From Rhodothermales bacterium (GTDB lineage Bacteria > Bacteroidota > Rhodothermia > Rhodothermales > Bin80): DNA of 52,733 nucleotides. The stretch spans positions 1-52,733 of the forward strand of contig JAJECE010000046.1 of NCBI GenBank assembly GCA_022822185.1, in the 5' to 3' direction. Position numbers and translations under genes: made by a program. Shown piece by piece: positions 44,455 to 52,733 of the stretch. The notes below the pieces were generated by a model, which did no database searches, had not been told where the DNA came from, and was given only the letters and a program-made list of their open reading frames with translations. Numbering within the stretch: the first letter of the stretch is position 1; each line of letters starts with the position of its first letter.

Positions 44455-47400
44455 ATGAGATTGTGTTTCCGAACGGTTCTGGGGATTCTGCTTTTTCTCC
44501 TCCCCCTCTCCATCCCTGATTCCAAAGCATCTGAATCATCTACCCTGCCCGAAATACTCAATGTGGATGGAACCCGGTTGTCACCAATTTCCTGGAAGAT
44601 GTCACCGCCTGCAGGTTTTTCCGGCGTACGTTTCCCCGAACAACACTGGACATTCACGGACGGGGACCTGGAGCAGGAACAGGAACAGACCGCCATGATG
44701 CAGCAGACAGCAGCAGAACACTGGAATCAAACGGTACCGCATTTTGATTCTGCGGCGGAAGATGAACCTGCAATTCCAAGGGAGGATGATTTCGGCGATC
44801 CGGCATCTGTCTTCCGGATCAATGCCGAGGATTTGGATCTGAAAACCCCTGTACGGATTTGGCCTGATAAAATACCCCCGAAGTCTGCCGGCATCCCGGG
44901 TATTGACCATCCCGCAGATCATCCGCTATCTATGCCTCCCGCGGGAGACCGACGCAGCAGTACCGGGGTGAATCTAATCATGGAGGGGGATCATCATTAT
45001 ACCAAACCAACAATTACAATCTCGGTGAATCCGTCCGTAATTTTTGAGGGCGAATCCGCAGAGGTCACCGTGACACTATCAAAACCATTGAACACGGCAG
45101 CCAACCGGCACGTTCTGGCTACGCGGTCGTCTACCGCGATCCCTGACCGTGACTATACGTTACCTCGAACATTCGGTCCAACATTCAACGGTATGATGTT
45201 TCGCTTTGACAAAAAAGATCAGGTAACGTCTGGACCTCAAATCATTAAAGCAGAACTGGATGATCTTGTTGAGGGAGACGAGTATATATACTATACCGGG
45301 CTGGTTACCTCGGAGAATCACGGCGATCCATCTGGAGGTGCATATGCCTTCCGCGTCAACTATAAATGTGTAAACAATTGCAAATTCACTCTTACAATCA
45401 GGGATCGTCCGGCCGTTAAGCTGTCGGCATCTCCAAACCCGGTATCGGAGGGCAGCCGGGTGACGATCACGGCCGAGATTTCGGGGGCACAGGCCAGTGA
45501 CAGTAATGTGGAGATTCCGTTAACGATTACAGCAGACACTGCGGAACCGGAAGACTACGGAAGTTTAGCGGACGGCACAATCACGATGACCGGAACCGGT
45601 GCCACCAGAACTGGAACGATGACCATTCAACTCCCTGATGAGGCAGATGGAAACGATTGGGATGATGAGACCTTCACCGTAGCGATTGATGAAGCTAAAC
45701 TTCCCTCTGCGGTAACCGCAGGAAACCCAAAATCAGTGGAGATAACGATTACCGACGATGATAAGCCGTCAGTGCGGTTCACCTTGGATCCAACTACGGT
45801 TCACGAGGGCGAAAATGCAACGGTGACGGCAACACTCACAAAGCCCCTGCCAAGTGATGTGACAATTCCGTTTCTCCTCTACGATCAAAATTATGAGCGC
45901 AATAAACCGGCGAAAATCATTGACCCGCAGGCACCGGATCAACTACAGATTGAGATCAAAGCAGGAGACATCTCCGGGGACGGTACCGTAACGACAAAGG
46001 TGGATACGAATGACAACAACGAGGAGGTTCACATCTTATTGGCCAGGCTGCCGCCGGAAGTAAAGGATAGCCGTGAAGTTCTTCACCGCGGGTTAATCAT
46101 CCAGGATGCAGAGCGGGCGGTCACATTGTCTGCGTCTCCGAATCCGGCACCTGAGGGTGCAACCGTAACGGTAACGGCTGAACTTTCATATGCATATCCC
46201 CAGAATCTAACGATTCCGTTGATACTCAGGGCAGGCTCCGCAAAACCAGCGGAGGACTATGAAAATTTGTCCATGAGCAACATCGTGATTTCTGGAGGCA
46301 ACACGACCGGAACGTTGGATATCCAGATCACGGATGACACGAAATCGGAGCCCTCCGAGGAGTTTACTGTAGCGATTGATAAAAACAATCTGCCCTCTGC
46401 GGTAACTGCCGGAGATCCGGAATCAATGATGATTATGATCGATGATGATGATAACCCGCTGCCATCCGTGACATTGTCGATTGTACCTGTACGCGGCAAA
46501 TACCCGGTGGATGAGGGGAAGCCAGTGAAGATCAAGGCGGAGTTATCGGAGCGCCTGCCCAATAATGCGAAGATTCCCTTGACGCTGACACCGGGTACGG
46601 CGGATGCGAAGGACTATGGAAATTTGACCACGAGCGAGATCACGATTTCTAAAGACACCTGGTCAGGGAGTGTGGCGATTCCGACAACGATTGACATGGA
46701 GGACGAGAAAACGGAGACGTTCACGGTAGCGATTGATGAAAGCAGTCTGCCCTCTGCGCTGACCGCGGGAGATCCAAAATCAGTGACGGTACAGATCAAC
46801 GACAAATTAACGGTTTCCTGGTCGGCCGATCCCAACCCGGTTTATGAGGGTCAGATAACGACGCTCACGTTGACGCTGTCCAAACCGATGCGCGCAGGGT
46901 CCAGCAACTACCCCGGCTGCCCCCCTGGATGGGCCGGCTATATCCAAGTTAAGCAGCCAATTGACTACTCTCCTGGCGGCGGCAATATGAATGATTACGA
47001 ATTCGTGAATCCAGGCTGTGATGACTTCGACGTTCCAACACGAGATGCGAAACTGAACTTCTATATGGACCCCAACAACCCCGGTTATACATACAAGACC
47101 GCCAGCATCCAACTCTATATCGTTGATGACGGTAAACTGGAAGGGGACGAAAAGTTAGTGTGGAGAAGAGGCGGTGGTTCAACCGGGGGCCTCTGGGATA
47201 TAGTGGTGGCTTCCTGCGATCCCAATTCAGGCTGTCCGTACGCTATCATCGTCAAGGACAAGCCGACGGTAAGTTTATCGGTGGAGCCGGACTCGGTGGC
47301 GGAAGGGGAGTCGGTAACGGTCACGGCATCAATTACGGAGGCGCAGTCCACGGATGTAGTCGTTCCGATCCGGCTACAATGGAATGTGGCCTCTGTGACC

Positions 47401-50400
47401 GCGGAATATGAGAAAGACTATGGCCCCATCACACCAAATCCGATCATAATCAAGGCAGGGGAGACGGAGGCGACGGGCACGATCCCGACCATTCATGATG
47501 AAATTGCGGAAATGGACGAGAAATTCAGGGTGGGGATTAAAGGGCAGGAATTTAAGGATGCCTACCCGGATCTGAAGATCTGGAAACCGGGTTTCGTTCC
47601 GGCCTGGATCCTGGATAATGATCGGATCACGGTCACGCTTTCGGCAGCGCGGGATACCGTGTACGAGGGGGAGTCAACGGAACTGACACTGGAACTATCC
47701 GATCAGATCCATGCGGCCGATCCTTCGGAGGATGCCTATATTGAGATTTCCCGGAATGGCTCATCGACGGCAGGAGATGACGATTACGAAAAATTATCCC
47801 CCTCCGAGGGTACCGGCACAGATGTATGGCGGGTTGAATTTGCTGCAGGTGATCCTCTAGAGAAGTCGATCTCCATCGTGACCAGGCAGGATGATGAGGT
47901 GGAAGGATCTGAGAATCTGGTATGGACGATCAACCGGACTTCGACCAATGCGCATCCAGACTTGGGAATTCCGGTTGCGGGCTGCATCCCGGATGACTGC
48001 ACGGCGACGATTGTAATCCGGGAGAAGCCGAGTGTGCTTGTATCAGTAGCCCCGAATCCCGTTCTAGAGGGAGAAGAAGTGGAGGTGACCGTGACGGTTT
48101 CCGAAGCGTTATCGGATGCGCTCACAATTCCGCTAACCCTGACGGCGGGTACGGCGGAGGCGGGGGACTATGGCAGTTTAGATGAGATCACGATTCCGGC
48201 AGGTGCACTATCGGAGACGGGTACGATTTCGACCACCCAGGATGAGGACGAGGAGGATGAGACATTCACAGTGGAACTGGGAGATCTGCCGTCGGAGGTG
48301 GAGACCGGAATGCCGTCTTCGGTGGAGGTGACGATTCTGGAGCCGCGGCAGGTGAGTATATCGGCGACCACGCCGGTGACCGAGGGCGAGGATGTGACCG
48401 TGACTGTGACGCTCTCTCAGGCGTTTTCGGATCCGGTGACGATTCCACTGACCCTGACCCATGTTACGGCGGAGGACGGTGACTATGGAAGTTTACCTGA
48501 GATTGTGATCCCGGCAGATACCCAGTCGGGTACAGGCACAATCGCAACCGTTGAGGATGCGGACGAGGACGATGAGACGTTTACGGTGGCGCTAGGCGAC
48601 TTGCCTGTGGGGGTCGGCGAGGGAACCCCGCCTTTGGTGGATGTAACGATTCTGGAGCGGCGGCAGATAAGTGTATCGGCAACCACGCCGGTGACCGAAG
48701 GGGAAGATGTAACCGTGACGGTGATGCTCTCCAAAGCGTTCCCGAGTCCGGTGACGATTCCGTTGACACTGACCCCGGGCACAGCGGAGGATGGTGACTA
48801 TGGCGAGCTGAACGAAATTACGATTGCGGCAGGTGTGCGGTCGGGTGCGGACATGATCCCGACGTTTGCGGATGATGATTTTGACAATGAGACGTTTACG
48901 GTTTCCCTGGGCAGTTTGCCGGCAGGGGTCGGCGAGGGAACGTCTCCTTCGGTGGATGTGACGATTTTGGAGCGGCCGCGGGTGCATCTGGAGGCGAACC
49001 CCAATCCGGTGAACGAGGGGAAGGCGGTGACGGTCACCGCAACGCTTTCCAAAGTGCTGCCGAATCCGGTGACGATTCCGTTGACACTGACCCCGGGCAC
49101 GGCGGACAAGGGAGATTACGGCAATCTGGCATCCATCACGATTACGGCCAACACGCAGGCAGGCACCGGTACGATTGCGACAGTAAAGGATGCCGACTAT
49201 GACGATGAAACATTTACGGTTTCCCTGGGCAGTTTACCCCCAACGGTCGACACAGGCTCGCCCAGTTCGATTCTGGTGACGATTACGGATCTGGATACGC
49301 CTCCGGCCACGCCGCCTAGTGTGTCTCTGTCTGCATCTCCGAACCCGGTGGAGGAAGGGGAATCGGTAACAATCACCGCAACGCTTTCCAAAGCACTGCC
49401 CGCTCTGGTGACGATTCCGTTGACGCTGACCCCGGGCACGGCGGAAGAAGGTGATTACGGCAATCTGGCATCCATCACGATTGCGGCCAATACGCAGGCA
49501 GGCACGGGGACAATTGCGACGATAAAGGATGCAGACTATGACAATGAGACATTCACAGTTTCCCTGGGCAGTCTGCCATCGGAGGTAAGCGAGGGAACAT
49601 CTGCTTCGGTTTCAGTAACGATTACAGATCTTGACGCGCCTCTGGTCACACTTCCGAGTGTATCTCTGTCCGCATCTCCTGAACCGGTCAACGAGGGCGA
49701 TGCCGTTACAATCACCGCCACGCTCACCGGCGAGCTATCCGACCCGGTCGTCATTCCCCTGACCTATACCCCCGGGGCTCCCGGCCCCACCGAGCCGACC
49801 GATTATGTGCCGATTCCATCGATCTCTATTGCTTCCGGGGAGCGGAGCGGCACGGCCGTCGTGCGCACGATCCAGGATGAGATCTCGGAGGGAACGGAGC
49901 GGCTCATCGTGGCCTTGGGTGCACTGCCAGCGGCGGTGGAGGCCGGCCATCCTTCGGAGGTGGAGATTACGATTCTGGATGATGATCAGCCGCCCCCGGT
50001 GGAGGTGACGCTGTCGGTGGATCCCGAGAAGGTCGAAGAGGGAGCGTCGGTCACGGTGACCGCCACGCTGGCAAACCCGCTGGAGACCGCGGTGGAGGTG
50101 CCCCTGATCCAGACCCCTTATACGGCCGAGCCGGACGATTACACGCCGCTGCCCTATGTGACGGTTGCCGGTGGAGAGACGCAGGGCGTAGGACAGATTG
50201 TGACGATTGCGGATAATGACACGGACGATGAGCAGTTGATTGTTTCGCTGGGGGATCTGGATCCGGCGGTCCTGGTGGCGGGACGGGAATCCTCGCACTG
50301 GGTGACGATTCTGGACCGGATTCCCCCCAAAGCGGTGCGGGTAGATCTTTCCGCCTCTCCCCGTTCTGTGAATGAGGGCGATGCAGTGACGATCACCGTG

Positions 50401-52733
50401 GAACTGTCTGCGGCTCCGCCCGCGGCGGTGACCATCCCCCTCACGCTGACTCCCGGCAGCGCCGATGTACAGGATTATGAAGCACAGGTTCCGAGGCAGG
50501 TGACCATTCAAAGCGAAGAAACTGTCGGGACCTATGTGATCCGGGCCACGGACGATGATATTGCGGAAGATGACGAGACGTTTACGGTGCAGGTGGGCAA
50601 ACTGCCGGATGGGATGGCGGCCGGAGATCCGCTTCCGGTCACGATCATTGATGACGATGCGGTCGGCATTCAGACGCTGCCATCGGTCTCGCTCCTGGAG
50701 GGAAGCAGCAAAGCATTTGCTTTCTCGCTGACCTCTGAGCCGCTGGACGCGGTGACGGTGACCCTGGGCTGGCCTTCGATGACCGATCTGACCATCGCAC
50801 CGATCACCCGGATCTTCACCCCCGCCAACTGGGAGCAGGCGCAGACCGTGACGCTGACGGCCGCGAAGGATGATGACTTTGTTCACGATCAGGTGGAGGT
50901 CATCCTTCGTGCAACCGGGGCCGACTACACGGGCATGGTGCATGTGCTTCAGGTGACGATTACCGACAATGATGCGCCGGGGGTGGATGCTTCGGCACAG
51001 GTCACCGTTTTCGAGGAAGGATCGGAGACCTTTGCGGTTCGACTGGCCACCGCCCCTTCGGGCGTGGTGACCCTGCAGATTCCCGGCTCTGCCGGTGATC
51101 TCTCCATAACGCCAACACGGCTGACCTTTACGCCGGAGACCTGGCAGATGCCGCAGGAGGTTACGCTGCGTGCAGCGCATGATGATGATGTCGTGGATGA
51201 TTCCGAAACGCTCCGGTTGACCGCACGCGGGGGCGGCTATGCAGGGGTTGTACATCCGGTTGCGGTGACGGTCATCGACAATGACGAGGCGGGGATTCTT
51301 GCGCCGGCGGAATTGACCATGGAGGAGGGGACACAGTCCCCGCTGCAGGTCTCTCTCGCTGCACAGCCTTCGGGTACCGTGACGATTGGACTCGCCGGCC
51401 ATGCGGGGACGCAGATTACGCTGGATCGGCCCTCACTCACCTTTACGACCACAAACTGGAATACTCCTCAGACGGTAATGCTGACGGCCGCCGAGGATGA
51501 CAATGATACGGTAGACCGGGTGGATCTGCGCTTCACGGCATCCGGGGGCAGTTATGGCGGCATCACGCATACGACCCGGATCACGATCACCGACAAGGGG
51601 CCTCTGACGATCTCCATCTGGAGTCAGCAGGGACTGGAGAATGCGAGGAGTCTGCAACTGCCCATTGAACTCAGTCGTGCAACGGATCAGGTGGTGACGG
51701 TGCAGTATGCGAGTTCGGATGACACCGCCGAGGCAGGTCTGGACTACACGGCCTCCCGCGGCGTGGTGATCTTTGATCCGGGGGCAACCCGCGGCGTGGT
51801 GGAAATCAAACTCCTGGATGACCGGCTCCCCGAAGAACATGAGACCTTCAAGGTCACGCTGTCGAATGCAACGCGGAATGTCATTATTGCTCAGGGAACC
51901 GGGACGGGTACGATTCAGGATGATGACGGGAGTGCAAGTCTTCGGGTGGAGGATGCACAGGTGCAGGCAGAGGCGGGGGCGGTCCAGTTCCGGGTATCGC
52001 TGTCGCATCCGCAGCGCAGGATGGTGACGGCCGCCTACCGGACCCGCGACGGGACGGCCAGAGCCGGCGAAGACTATGAGGCAACCTCCGGCATGGTAAC
52101 CCTGGCCCCGGGAACCACCGAAGCTCTGATAGCAGTGCGGCTTCTGAAGGAGGATCTGGATTGGGAGGAAGAGACGTTCACGGTGCACCTGGAGTCTGCA
52201 AAGCATGCCGGAATTGAGAAGGCGGTGGGGGTGGCCACAATTCAGGAATCTACAATGGCGGGTAAAAAAGTTCTGGACGCGTATGCGGCGCGGTTTGTGC
52301 GGACGGCATCAATGCAGGTGGTGGATGCGCTTGGGGGCCGGTTCCGCCGGGCCGCCGACGGGGCCATGTGCGCCGCGGCAGAGCGTGCAGAGATGGCACA
52401 GCTCTGGTACTCGGCTTCTTCCTGGGATCCGTCATTGGGCGAACTTCTGGCGGGCTGCCGCATGTCGCAAAGCATGCCCCTGTCCAGCGGATCGTTCAGT
52501 GTATGGGGACAGGGCGCATTCCGGCAGTTCAATGGACAGGACGAGGATGCATTGACACTTCGCGCAGAGGTGACCACCGGGATGCTGGGGGCGGACTACC
52601 GCTGGAGCACAGGATGGCTGGCAGGTGTGCTCTTTGCGCACAGCCGGGGAGACGGATCGTTTGAGATGAAAAAGGAATCGGGAGAGATCATGTCCGCACT
52701 GACGGGGATCTATCCGTATGTGTCGTATACGCG
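44455..52733 (+). CDS. Giant Calx-beta repeat autotransporter adhesin, partial (C-terminus beyond window edge)
   Basis: The frame is open from the ATG at 44455 to the window edge (2759 complete codons) with no stop. A signal peptide (1-25, with LGILLFLLPLSIPDSKA) is followed by a Gln/Glu-rich region. About 21 beta-sandwich repeats of the Calx-beta type come next (from 45013), each with a start like LSASPNPVxEGExVTVTATLS, a middle TAExxDYGSL and an end DDETFTV. Three later copies (about 50668-51600) are a variant with xxFTxxNWxxPQTVTLTAA. The chain ends in a linker (VLDAYAARFVRTASMQVVDA, from about residue 2600) and the first strands of an autotransporter beta-barrel (FSVWGQGAF from about residue 2680). 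The repeats probably sit on the cell surface for adhesion or Ca2+ binding; acidic DDDE loops are frequent. Confidence 0.9.
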   Translation, partial: MRLCFRTVLGILLFLLPLSIPDSKASESSTLPEILNVDGTRLSPISWKMSPPAGFSGVRFPEQHWTFTDGDLEQEQEQTAMMQQTAAEHWNQTVPHFDSAAEDEPAIPREDDFGDPASVFRINAEDLDLKTPVRIWPDKIPPKSAGIPGIDHPADHPLSMPPAGDRRSSTGVNLIMEGDHHYTKPTITISVNPSVIFEGESAEVTVTLSKPLNTAANRHVLATRSSTAIPDRDYTLPRTFGPTFNGMMFRFDKKDQVTSGPQIIKAELDDLVEGDEYIYYTGLVTSENHGDPSGGAYAFRVNYKCVNNCKFTLTIRDRPAVKLSASPNPVSEGSRVTITAEISGAQASDSNVEIPLTITADTAEPEDYGSLADGTITMTGTGATRTGTMTIQLPDEADGNDWDDETFTVAIDEAKLPSAVTAGNPKSVEITITDDDKPSVRFTLDPTTVHEGENATVTATLTKPLPSDVTIPFLLYDQNYERNKPAKIIDPQAPDQLQIEIKAGDISGDGTVTTKVDTNDNNEEVHILLARLPPEVKDSREVLHRGLIIQDAERAVTLSASPNPAPEGATVTVTAELSYAYPQNLTIPLILRAGSAKPAEDYENLSMSNIVISGGNTTGTLDIQITDDTKSEPSEEFTVAIDKNNLPSAVTAGDPESMMIMIDDDDNPLPSVTLSIVPVRGKYPVDEGKPVKIKAELSERLPNNAKIPLTLTPGTADAKDYGNLTTSEITISKDTWSGSVAIPTTIDMEDEKTETFTVAIDESSLPSALTAGDPKSVTVQINDKLTVSWSADPNPVYEGQITTLTLTLSKPMRAGSSNYPGCPPGWAGYIQVKQPIDYSPGGGNMNDYEFVNPGCDDFDVPTRDAKLNFYMDPNNPGYTYKTASIQLYIVDDGKLEGDEKLVWRRGGGSTGGLWDIVVASCDPNSGCPYAIIVKDKPTVSLSVEPDSVAEGESVTVTASITEAQSTDVVVPIRLQWNVASVTAEYEKDYGPITPNPIIIKAGETEATGTIPTIHDEIAEMDEKFRVGIKGQEFKDAYPDLKIWKPGFVPAWILDNDRITVTLSAARDTVYEGESTELTLELSDQIHAADPSEDAYIEISRNGSSTAGDDDYEKLSPSEGTGTDVWRVEFAAGDPLEKSISIVTRQDDEVEGSENLVWTINRTSTNAHPDLGIPVAGCIPDDCTATIVIREKPSVLVSVAPNPVLEGEEVEVTVTVSEALSDALTIPLTLTAGTAEAGDYGSLDEITIPAGALSETGTISTTQDEDEEDETFTVELGDLPSEVETGMPSSVEVTILEPRQVSISATTPVTEGEDVTVTVTLSQAFSDPVTIPLTLTHVTAEDGDYGSLPEIVIPADTQSGTGTIATVEDADEDDETFTVALGDLPVGVGEGTPPLVDVTILERRQISVSATTPVTEGEDVTVTVMLSKAFPSPVTIPLTLTPGTAEDGDYGELNEITIAAGVRSGADMIPTFADDDFDNETFTVSLGSLPAGVGEGTSPSVDVTILERPRVHLEANPNPVNEGKAVTVTATLSKVLPNPVTIPLTLTPGTADKGDYGNLASITITANTQAGTGTIATVKDADYDDETFTVSLGSLPPTVDTGSPSSILVTITDLDTPPATPPSVSLSASPNPVEEGESVTITATLSKALPALVTIPLTLTPGTAEEGDYGNLASITIAANTQAGTGTIATIKDADYDNETFTVSLGSLPSEVSEGTSASVSVTITDLDAPLVTLPSVSLSASPEPVNEGDAVTITATLTGELSDPVVIPLTYTPGAPGPTEPTDYVPIPSISIASGERSGTAVVRTIQDEISEGTERLIVALGALPAAVEAGHPSEVEITILDDDQPPPVEVTLSVDPEKVEEGASVTVTATLANPLETAVEVPLIQTPYTAEPDDYTPLPYVTVAGGETQGVGQIVTIADNDTDDEQLIVSLGDLDPAVLVAGRESSHWVTILDRIPPKAVRVDLSASPRSVNEGDAVTITVELSAAPPAAVTIPLTLTPGSADVQDYEAQVPRQVTIQSEETVGTYVIRATDDDIAEDDETFTVQVGKLPDGMAAGDPLPVTIIDDDAVGIQTLPSVSLLEGSSKAFAFSLTSEPLDAVTVTLGWPSMTDLTIAPITRIFTPANWEQAQTVTLTAAKDDDFVHDQVEVILRATGADYTGMVHVLQVTITDNDAPGVDASAQVTVFEEGSETFAVRLATAPSGVVTLQIPGSAGDLSITPTRLTFTPETWQMPQEVTLRAAHDDDVVDDSETLRLTARGGGYAGVVHPVAVTVIDNDEAGILAPAELTMEEGTQSPLQVSLAAQPSGTVTIGLAGHAGTQITLDRPSLTFTTTNWNTPQTVMLTAAEDDNDTVDRVDLRFTASGGSYGGITHTTRITITDKGPLTISIWSQQGLENARSLQLPIELSRATDQVVTVQYASSDDTAEAGLDYTASRGVVIFDPGATRGVVEIKLLDDRLPEEHETFKVTLSNATRNVIIAQGTGTGTIQDDDGSASLRVEDAQVQAEAGAVQFRVSLSHPQRRMVTAAYRTRDGTARAGEDYEATSGMVTLAPGTTEALIAVRLLKEDLDWEEETFTVHLESAKHAGIEKAVGVATIQESTMAGKKVLDAYAARFVRTASMQVVDALGGRFRRAADGAMCAAAERAEMAQLWYSASSWDPSLGELLAGCRMSQSMPLSSGSFSVWGQGAFRQFNGQDEDALTLRAEVTTGMLGADYRWSTGWLAGVLFAHSRGDGSFEMKKESGEIMSALTGIYPYVSYT
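48031..50331 (+). repeat. Array of near-identical Calx-beta coding repeats
   Basis: Seven units start with the same pattern at about 48031, 48352, 48667, 48985, 49318, 49657 and 50002, spaced 315 to 345 bases (105 to 115 codons). GTGACGATTCC recurs at 48436, 48751, 49069 and 49408. The stretch from 49069 and the one from 49408, 339 bases apart, agree at most positions over about 170 bases. Similarity at DNA level indicates recent duplication or gene conversion, in contrast to the more diverged copies before 48 kb. Confidence 0.8.

Noticed and set aside
49735-51402. A 555-codon open frame on the minus strand within the giant repeat gene
   Set aside because: It is antisense to the intact autotransporter frame, is full of Arg, His and Gly as expected from the reverse of GC-rich repeats, and shows no family motif.
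44926-52250. The Calx-beta repeats as a CRISPR or other non-coding repeat array
   Set aside because: Units are 315-345 bases or longer, all multiples of three, and keep one open frame throughout.

Overview
The window looks like chromosomal DNA of a Bacteroidota-type bacterium, most likely of the Rhodothermia/Rhodothermota branch. Pointers are a BshB1-type bacillithiol deacetylase, a DUF2723 membrane glycosyltransferase-like protein, MtaB, an hrcA-grpE-dnaJ operon, weak or absent Shine-Dalgarno signals, and two promoter candidates of the Bacteroidota form (TTTG, 19 bases, TAnnTTTG). The base composition is moderately GC-rich by eye. This assignment rests on gene content only; no ribosomal RNA or tRNA gene is visible.

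Layout. 1-5.4 kb: mgtE (cut by the window edge), ksgA and a von Willebrand A protein on the minus strand, ispG on the plus strand, then a rhomboid protease. 5.5-10.4 kb: sppA diverging from the heat-shock operon hrcA-grpE-dnaJ. 10.4-17.3 kb: leuS-bshB1 set among gene remnants and an IS1634-family insertion sequence. 17.4-27.5 kb: one compact ten-gene minus-strand operon, the most interesting part. 27.6-32.8 kb: a tandem DoxX protein, ybeY, an unknown gene and a large DUF2723 protein. 33.2-35.1 kb: an ATPase/DUF4276 pair that looks like an antiphage system. 35.3-43.7 kb: mtaB, an aminopeptidase P-like gene, a lipoprotein FKBP, and an operon galK - aldolase - (kinase/M23/aminotransferase fusion). 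44.5 kb to the end: a giant secreted Calx-beta-repeat protein entering an autotransporter beta barrel, cut by the window edge.

The operon at 17.4-27.5 kb encodes a CydA-like oxidase subunit without CydB, three membrane-attached c-type cytochromes (five CxxCH sites in all, one protein also carrying an ethylbenzene-dehydrogenase-type haem-b domain), a radical SAM/SPASM enzyme of the AhbD/NirJ haem-modifying type, an odd small ferredoxin, an unknown 108-residue protein, a fusion of two universal-stress domains with three PCP_red domains and a rubredoxin-like knuckle, an Mrp-type P-loop ATPase, and a small zinc-ribbon/PCP_red protein. PCP_red, the C-terminal domain of the BchB subunit of dark protochlorophyllide reductase, occurs five times in three proteins. 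The simplest reading, which is inference, is a cytochrome c-linked bd-superfamily oxidase encoded with its own tetrapyrrole-modifying or cofactor-inserting machinery.

Other points of note: the hrcA promoter candidate has an inverted repeat between its two boxes; the 1012-residue fusion recalls the hydroxylysine kinase and phospholyase pair of animals with a peptidoglycan-peptidase domain in between; and decayed genes cluster around leuS-bshB1 and the insertion sequence.
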